Assembly: GCA_963977065.1 (NCBI GenBank)
Contig: CAXBNF010000037.1
Span: 1-17,419, forward strand
DNA: 17,419 nucleotides
From: Planktosalinus sp963977065
Lineage (GTDB): Bacteria; Bacteroidota; Bacteroidia; Flavobacteriales; Flavobacteriaceae
Direction: 5' to 3'
The notes under the pieces are model-generated. The model did no database searches. It had not been told where the DNA came from and worked only from the letters and a program-made list of their open reading frames with translations. The translations under genes and the position numbers were made by a program. Position 1 is the stretch's first letter, and each line of letters starts with the position of its first letter. Positions 13,578 through 17,419 of the stretch are shown here, piece by piece.

Positions 13578-14450
13578 ATGAACAGGTTAAAATCCCATTT
13601 CCGGTTTTCTAAAAATCAGCGAAATGGGATTTTGCTTTTGATGGCTACTATTGTAATTCTTCAAATCATATATTTCAAAGTTGATTTTTCTAAAGACACG
13701 CTATTGGATATCAATTCGCCTGAAATATTCGCTTTACAAACCGAAATAGACTCTTTAAAACAAATTGCATCAAATTCAAAACAAAGGGAACCCAGAAAAT
13801 TTAATCCAAATTTCATTACAGATTATTCAGGATATACTTTAGGGATGTCACCTGAAGAAATAGACCGGCTACACCAATTTAGAGCAAAAGACCAATGGAT
13901 TAATTCCATAGCAGACTTTAAACGGGTGACACAAGTTTCAGACTCACTTTTGGACGAAATAAGCCCCCGTTTTCAGTTTCCGGATTGGGTTACGAATCCC
14001 CGACCCAGATCAACTAAATGGAATTCCGGACACGAAAAATCATATGCTCAAAAAATAGATTTAAATAAGGCCACTGCAGAACAACTTCAGGAAATCAATG
14101 GAGTTGGTGAAGTTTTATCAAATCGGATAATCAATTTCAGGAATCGTCTCAATGGTTTCCTTATTGATGAACAATTGCACGATGTCTATGGTCTGGAGTA
14201 TGGTGTTGTAAAAAGAATTTTAGCAGAATTTACAGTGAAGGAAAAACCTGAGGTGGTAAAAATAAACATTAATACTGCTTCAGCCTCAGATATGGCAACG
14301 CTACCATTTATAAGTTTTAATCTGGCGAAAGAGATTGTGGATTACAGATTGCTCCGTGAGGGAATAAAAGAGATGGATGAACTTAAAAACATCAAAGGCT
14401 TTCCAGAACAAAAAATTGACAGATTTGCCTTATATTTGACACTCAAATAA
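13578..14450 (+). CDS. Membrane-anchored helix-hairpin-helix (ComEA-like) protein
   Basis: A 290-residue protein with one N-terminal transmembrane segment (about 17-33, after a basic MNRLKSHFRFSKNQR), a short coiled-coil-like stretch (50-64) and at least two helix-hairpin-helix units: KIDLNKATAEQLQEINGVGE (159-178) and KININTASASDMATLPFISF (228-247). A degenerate unit may precede them (GMSPEEIDRLHQFRAKDQWI, 89-108). ComEA proteins bind incoming DNA at the membrane during natural transformation. The DLNKAT and INTA openings match, but the anchor and double unit are a Bacteroidota variant and DNA uptake is only inferred. The topology (basic N-terminus inside, HhH units outside) would suit a periplasmic DNA-binding role. 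It follows the symporter by 13 bases. Confidence 0.85.
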   Translation: MNRLKSHFRFSKNQRNGILLLMATIVILQIIYFKVDFSKDTLLDINSPEIFALQTEIDSLKQIASNSKQREPRKFNPNFITDYSGYTLGMSPEEIDRLHQFRAKDQWINSIADFKRVTQVSDSLLDEISPRFQFPDWVTNPRPRSTKWNSGHEKSYAQKIDLNKATAEQLQEINGVGEVLSNRIINFRNRLNGFLIDEQLHDVYGLEYGVVKRILAEFTVKEKPEVVKININTASASDMATLPFISFNLAKEIVDYRLLREGIKEMDELKNIKGFPEQKIDRFALYLTLK

Positions 14451-14499
14451 AAAATGCAAGTCACCCCTTTTTTGGGCATATACCATCAATAAAAAATTT

Positions 14500-15666
14500 A
14501 TGAATATCACATACTTTACCGAAGAACACGAGTTATTTCGCAAAAGCTTTCAGGAGTTTTTACAAAAGGAAGTTGTTCCACATATTGAAAAATGGGAAAA
14601 AACCGGAACCATAGACCGCTTTATCTGGGAAAAGTTTGGTGAGATGGGTTATTTTGGTCTCAATTACCCTGAAAAATATGGAGGAATGGGACTTGACTTG
14701 TTTTATACGGTTATATTTCTGGAAGAATTGCAAAAAATTAATTCGGGTGGTTTTTCAGCAGCTATGTGGGCTCATGCATATCTTGCAATGACGCATTTGA
14801 ATGCTGAAGGCAGTGAAGAAATAAAACAAAATTATCTTACCCCAAGCATTCTTGGAGAAAAAATTGGCTGTTTGTGTATCACAGAGCCTTTCGGCGGAAG
14901 TGATGTGGCCGGAATGAAAACGACCGCAGTCAAAAAAGGAGATTCTTATATAATTAATGGATCAAAAACTTTTATAACAAATGGTGTTTATTCAGACTAT
15001 CTAGTTGTGGCAGCAAAGACAAACCCCGAACTTGGAAATAAAGGAATGAGTATTTTTGTTATAGACCGCAATACTCCCGGAGTTTCTGCAACAAAACTTG
15101 ACAAACTAGGATGGCGTGCTTCAGACACCGCTGAAATTGCATTTGATAATGTTGAGATACCGGCATCCAATTTAATGGGAGAAGAAAACAAAGGATTTGC
15201 ATATATCATGCAACATTTTGCTTCAGAGCGATTGATTATGGGAATCAATGCGCACGCAAGAGCAGAATATGCCATAGATTATGCTCTTGATTATATGGCA
15301 GAGCGTAAAGCTTTTGGGCAAACAATTAATAAATTCCAGGCATTAAGACACAAAATTGCAGAACTGGCCAGCCAGGTTGAAATGTGTAAAGTCTTTAACT
15401 ACAATGTAGCCGCTCGTTTGAATAACGGAGAATATGTTGTTAAGGAAGCCACTATGTCAAAACTACTTTCAACAAAAATTGCTGATGAGGTCATCTATGA
15501 ATGTTTGCAATTTTTAGGCGGATATGGTTATATGGAAGAGTACCCAATGGCCAGGCTTTTACGTGACAGCAGACTAGGACCCATTGGAGGAGGTACTTCA
15601 GAAATTTTAAGGGAAATTATTGCAAAAATGATAATTGAAAAGAAAGAATACAAGCCGGCAACTTAA
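14500..15666 (+). CDS. Acyl-CoA dehydrogenase family protein
   Basis: A 388-residue flavoenzyme that introduces the alpha,beta double bond into an acyl-CoA and passes electrons to an electron-transfer flavoprotein. Visible are CITEPFGGSDVAGMKTTA (126-143, FAD and substrate contact), INGSKTFITNG (152-162), KLGWRASDTAEIAFDNVEIP (202-221), RKAFGQTINKFQALRHKIAE (269-288) and LGGYGYMEEYPMARLLRD (339-356). Where medium-chain enzymes have the catalytic Glu in YEGT, this protein has IGGGTSE (362-368). A Glu at 243 (ASERLIM) sits where isovaleryl-CoA and long-chain dehydrogenases keep their base. This suggests a branched or long-chain type substrate, but the substrate cannot be read with confidence. 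Standard family length. No clear terminator follows. Confidence 0.93.
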   Translation: MNITYFTEEHELFRKSFQEFLQKEVVPHIEKWEKTGTIDRFIWEKFGEMGYFGLNYPEKYGGMGLDLFYTVIFLEELQKINSGGFSAAMWAHAYLAMTHLNAEGSEEIKQNYLTPSILGEKIGCLCITEPFGGSDVAGMKTTAVKKGDSYIINGSKTFITNGVYSDYLVVAAKTNPELGNKGMSIFVIDRNTPGVSATKLDKLGWRASDTAEIAFDNVEIPASNLMGEENKGFAYIMQHFASERLIMGINAHARAEYAIDYALDYMAERKAFGQTINKFQALRHKIAELASQVEMCKVFNYNVAARLNNGEYVVKEATMSKLLSTKIADEVIYECLQFLGGYGYMEEYPMARLLRDSRLGPIGGGTSEILREIIAKMIIEKKEYKPAT

Positions 15667-15706
15667 TTTTCTTCTAAAAGATTATTTTTTTATTCAAATT
15701 TTTAAT

Positions 15707-15714
15707 TAAATTTG
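15707..15714 (+). promoter_or_regulatory. -7 element of rpsU
   Basis: TAAATTTG matches TAnnTTTG exactly, 30 bases before the rpsU ATG. The leader from the expected start point (about 15720) contains the Shine-Dalgarno sequence. Confidence 0.65.
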
Positions 15715-15728
15715 CCGCGCTAAAAGAG

Positions 15729-15736
15729 AGGAGGTG
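15729..15736 (+). promoter_or_regulatory. Strong Shine-Dalgarno sequence of rpsU
   Basis: AGGAGGTG pairs with the anti-Shine-Dalgarno end of 16S rRNA, with 10 bases between AGGAGG (ending 15734) and the ATG at 15745. It is the only strong Shine-Dalgarno sequence I see before a gene in this window. In Flavobacterium, bS21 helps hide the 16S tail, so a strong site on its own mRNA fits reported autoregulation. Confidence 0.85.
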
Positions 15737-15744
15737 CACATCTT

Positions 15745-15939
15745 ATGCTAATTATACCAATAAAAGACGGAGAAAATATAGACAGAGCGCTGAAGCGTTT
15801 TAAAAGAAAGTTTGATAGAACTCAAACAATGCGTCAGTTGAGAAACAGACAAGCTTTCACAAAGCCCTCAGTTTCACGTAGAGCACAAATACAAAAAGCG
15901 CAATACATTCAGAGATTGAGAGATAATGAAAACTTTTAG
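15745..15939 (+). CDS. rpsU: 30S ribosomal protein bS21
   Basis: A 64-residue, highly basic protein starting MLIIPIKDGENIDRALKRFK, the bS21 signature, with FDRTQTMRQLRNRQAF (28-43) in the middle. bS21 sits on the 30S platform next to the 16S 3' end. In Bacteroidota the anti-Shine-Dalgarno sequence is held by a pocket of bS21, bS18 and bS6, so ribosomes carrying bS21 ignore Shine-Dalgarno sites. The gene has its own -7 box, a strong Shine-Dalgarno sequence unlike its neighbours, and a clean terminator. Ribosomes lacking bS21 should translate it preferentially, giving feedback. Regulation is from published Flavobacterium work and is inferred here from the visible site. Confidence 0.96.
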   Translation: MLIIPIKDGENIDRALKRFKRKFDRTQTMRQLRNRQAFTKPSVSRRAQIQKAQYIQRLRDNENF

Positions 15940-15960
15940 ATTTCAAAAAATATTTAATTA

Positions 15961-15988
15961 AAATCCCGAACTATCGGGATTTTTTTTT
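15961..15988 (+). terminator. Terminator of rpsU
   Basis: AAATCCCGA (15961-15969) pairs with TCGGGATTT (15974-15982) around ACTA and runs into further T to 15988. Confidence 0.93.
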
Positions 15989-16003
15989 GCTGACAATTAT
16001 CAG

Positions 16004-16032
16004 TTGTTTTTCTTTTAAGTTTCGTAAATTTA
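16004..16032 (+). promoter_or_regulatory. Candidate promoter of the Xer recombinase gene
   Basis: TTG (16004-16006), an 18-base spacer, then TAAATTTA (16025-16032), a one-mismatch TAnnTTTG. It ends 18 bases before the ATG at 16051 and lies just after the rpsU terminator. Confidence 0.45.
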
Positions 16033-16050
16033 CTTTTCAACGATTTAACT

Positions 16051-16941
16051 ATGCAAGTGTCGGCCTATATAAACTACCTGGCTTTAGAAAAAAAATATTC
16101 TCCTCATACTGTTTTGGCTTATAAAAATGATTTGGAATCTTTTCTGGCATTCATTGAAGAAGAGTTTAAGTGTGAAGAAGGTGACTTAGTTAATTATTCA
16201 ATGATTCGTTCCTGGATTGTGACCTTGGTAGATAAGAAACTAAATAACAGGTCCATCAACAGAAAAATAGCTTCCCTAAAATCTTATTTTAAATTTCTTT
16301 TAAAAACAAATCAAATTTCTGAAAATCCTCTGGCAAAGCACAAGTCCTTAAAAGTTGCCAAAACACTTCAGATTCCATTTTCAGAAAAAGAAATAACTTC
16401 AGTCATCAATAATTTTAGCACTCAGGAAGATTTTGAAAGTGTTAGAAATAAAGTAATTGTAGAACTTTTTTATGCGACTGGTATGAGAAAATCAGAATTA
16501 ATAGGGTTGAAGGTTACAGATCTTGATTTTCAAAATAAGGTTGTTAGGATTTTGGGTAAGAGAAACAAAGAACGCATCGTTCCCTTGATTTTTACAACAA
16601 TGAATACATTAAAGACCTATTTATTGAAAAGAGAAGAAATAGAAAACACACAATCAGAAAATTTTCTTTTCTTATCAAAAAATGGAGTTAAATTGAATCA
16701 AACACTTGCTTACAGAATTATTAATAATTACTTTAGTAACATATCAACTAAAGAAAAAAAGAGCCCCCATATTTTAAGACATTCTTTTGCAACACATCTT
16801 TTAAATGAAGGAGCAGATTTGAATTCTATCAAAGAATTGTTGGGTCACTCAAGTTTAGCTTCAACACAAGTTTATACAAACAATAGCATTGCCGAATTAA
16901 AAAAGGTGTATGCCAAGACACATCCAAGAAACAAAAAATAA
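16051..16941 (+). CDS. xerC: XerC/XerD-type tyrosine recombinase
   Basis: A 296-residue tyrosine recombinase of Xer length. The SAM-like N-terminal domain (about 1-90, with YSPHTVLAYKNDLESFLAFI at 16-35) is followed by a catalytic domain with all six residues: Arg146 (TGMRKSEL), Lys170 (ILGKRNKER), His240 and Arg243 (HILRHSFATH), His266 (LGHSS) and the nucleophile Tyr275 (QVYT). Xer recombinases resolve chromosome dimers at dif during division. The setting between rpsU and hpf, with no phage genes or attachment repeats, supports a housekeeping role and not a mobile integrase. I cannot tell XerC from XerD by sequence alone. No dif site is visible in the window. hpf follows after 26 bases, so the two are probably co-transcribed. 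Confidence 0.93.
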   Translation: MQVSAYINYLALEKKYSPHTVLAYKNDLESFLAFIEEEFKCEEGDLVNYSMIRSWIVTLVDKKLNNRSINRKIASLKSYFKFLLKTNQISENPLAKHKSLKVAKTLQIPFSEKEITSVINNFSTQEDFESVRNKVIVELFYATGMRKSELIGLKVTDLDFQNKVVRILGKRNKERIVPLIFTTMNTLKTYLLKREEIENTQSENFLFLSKNGVKLNQTLAYRIINNYFSNISTKEKKSPHILRHSFATHLLNEGADLNSIKELLGHSSLASTQVYTNNSIAELKKVYAKTHPRNKK

Positions 16942-16967
16942 TGAAATAAATTTTAAAATCACAGCCT

Positions 16968-17270
16968 ATGAAAGTAAATGTGCAAACACCGGGATTTGAT
17001 GCAGACATCAAATTGATAAACTTTATCGAAAAAAAATTAAGTAAGCTTGAACAGTTTTACGATAAAATAATTTTCGCAGATGTTTTCCTGAAGTTAGAAA
17101 ACACTGCTAGCCCGGAAAATAAAATAGTTGAAGTTTTATTAAGTATTCCTAAAGGAGATTTAATTGTTAAAAAGGAATGCAAACGTTTTGAAATAGGAAT
17201 CGATGAATGTGTTCAATCTTTAGAAAGACAACTCAAAAAAAGAAAAGAAAAACAAAGAGCACACTTGTAA
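16968..17270 (+). CDS. hpf: Ribosome hibernation promoting factor, short form
   Basis: A 100-residue HPF/YfiA-family protein that binds the decoding region of the 30S subunit and blocks tRNA and mRNA when growth stops. The beta-alpha-beta-beta-beta-alpha fold is readable: MKVNVQTPGFDADIKLINFI (1-20), then FADVFLKLENTA (36-47), VEVLLSIPKGDLIVKKE (54-70) and a final helix DECVQSLERQLKKRKEK (79-95). It lacks the C-terminal dimerisation domain of long HPF, so it is the short type. It is 26 bases after the recombinase gene. A terminator hairpin 52 bases after its stop separates it from the tRNA genes. It is one of two likely hibernation genes in the window. Confidence 0.93.
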   Translation: MKVNVQTPGFDADIKLINFIEKKLSKLEQFYDKIIFADVFLKLENTASPENKIVEVLLSIPKGDLIVKKECKRFEIGIDECVQSLERQLKKRKEKQRAHL

Positions 17271-17312
17271 AGATTTTTTTTCAAAAAAGTTTTTTTAAAA
17301 ACAAAATTTATA

Positions 17313-17320
17313 TACATTTG
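17313..17320 (+). promoter_or_regulatory. -7 element of the tRNA operon
   Basis: TACATTTG is an exact TAnnTTTG, 49 bases before the tRNA. A start about 5-7 bases downstream falls inside the hairpin stem at 17322-17343. Confidence 0.55.
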
Positions 17321-17321
17321 C

Positions 17322-17348
17322 AGTCCGTTAGAAATAGCGGACTTTTTT
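17322..17348 (+). terminator. Hairpin with T run between hpf and tRNA-Thr
   Basis: AGTCCGTTA (17322-17330) pairs with TAGCGGACT (17335-17343), one T-G wobble, around a GAAA tetraloop. A run TTTTTT follows. It looks like the terminator for hpf, but it lies directly downstream of a perfect -7 box. Confidence 0.75.
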
Positions 17349-17369
17349 ATGTTCAAAAAAGCAGTAAAA

Positions 17370-17419
17370 GCCGATGTAGCTCAGCTGGCTAGAGCAGCTG
17401 ATTTGTAATCAGCAGGTCG
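17370..17419 (+). tRNA. tRNA-Thr (anticodon TGT), partial at the right edge
   Basis: The first 50 bases of a tRNA. The acceptor strand starts GCCGATG, the D arm is GCTCAGCTGGCTAGAGC, and the anticodon stem GCTGA/TCAGC holds the loop TTTGTAA with anticodon TGT, reading ACA (Thr). The T arm and 3' acceptor strand lie beyond the window. In related genomes a tRNA cluster and tuf follow at this point. Confidence 0.95.

Noticed and set aside
16051..16941. The tyrosine recombinase as the integrase of a mobile element.
   Set aside because: Its length, its setting between rpsU and hpf, and the lack of phage genes or flanking repeats fit a housekeeping Xer recombinase. The nearby tRNA is partial, and no second attachment copy is visible.
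17207..17392. A 61-codon plus-strand frame running from hpf into the tRNA.
   Set aside because: It overlaps hpf out of frame, runs through a hairpin and enters the tRNA gene. It is not plausible as a protein.
1..17419. A search for CRISPR arrays, toxin-antitoxin pairs, defence genes, insertion sequences and type IX secretion C-terminal signals.
   Set aside because: I found no regularly spaced repeats, transposase motifs or terminal inverted repeats, and no protein ends in a recognisable type IX sorting domain.

Overview
This window is AT-rich and reads as a chromosomal segment of a Bacteroidota bacterium, most likely a member of the Flavobacteriales. Three things point there. Several genes are preceded by the Bacteroidota -7 promoter element TAnnTTTG. 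Shine-Dalgarno sequences are almost absent, with one striking exception in front of rpsU. The gene content is typical of the group: ribosomal protein bTHX, a DUF2851 protein beside a small PspC-like protein, DUF2805, a MarR-YceI pair, and the run rpsU - xerC-type recombinase - hpf - tRNA-Thr. I see no insertion sequence, prophage, CRISPR array or rRNA, and no stretch over 300 bases without a gene. The longest gaps are 5901-6082 and 2502-2667, both promoter regions.

Layout. 1-1220: the tail of an unknown gene, a terminator, then trxB (thioredoxin reductase) ending in a terminator. 1219-2501, minus strand: bTHX (42 aa, easily missed), a periplasmic YceI-family protein and a MarR regulator. Matching palindromes lie in front of both the regulator gene and the YceI gene. 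2668-4757, plus strand: a TlpA-like thioredoxin lipoprotein, a second thioredoxin-fold protein with a CNTC motif, a cytosolic rhodanese and a lipoprotein rhodanese. 4824-5900, minus: an eRF1/Pelota-like protein of the family that includes the ribosome hibernation factor Balon. 6083-6862, plus: an S1/P1-type secreted nuclease, overlapping at its stop codon a minus-strand run DoxX-like - AlkB-like - DUF2805 (8134 down to 6859). 8216-9196, plus: a cystathionine beta-synthase/cysteine synthase-type PLP enzyme, convergent with a CIA30-domain protein (minus). 9858-11378, plus: DUF2851 and a PspC-like membrane protein. 11495-14450: a sodium:alanine-type symporter with an unusual periplasmic N-terminal region, then a membrane-anchored helix-hairpin-helix protein. 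14500-15666: an acyl-CoA dehydrogenase. 15745 to the end: bS21, a Xer recombinase, HPF and the start of tRNA-Thr(TGT).

Functional themes. First, thiol and sulfur chemistry: thioredoxin reductase, two thioredoxin-fold proteins, two rhodaneses and a CBS-type enzyme. Second, ribosome accessory and dormancy functions: bTHX, the Balon-like factor, bS21 and HPF. Third, nucleic-acid handling: AlkB-like demethylase, S1/P1 nuclease, HhH protein and Xer recombinase. Most of this looks like ordinary core chromosome. The items most worth a second look are the Balon-like factor, the MarR operators, the Shine-Dalgarno-bearing rpsU, the fused symporter and the DUF2851 motif pattern.
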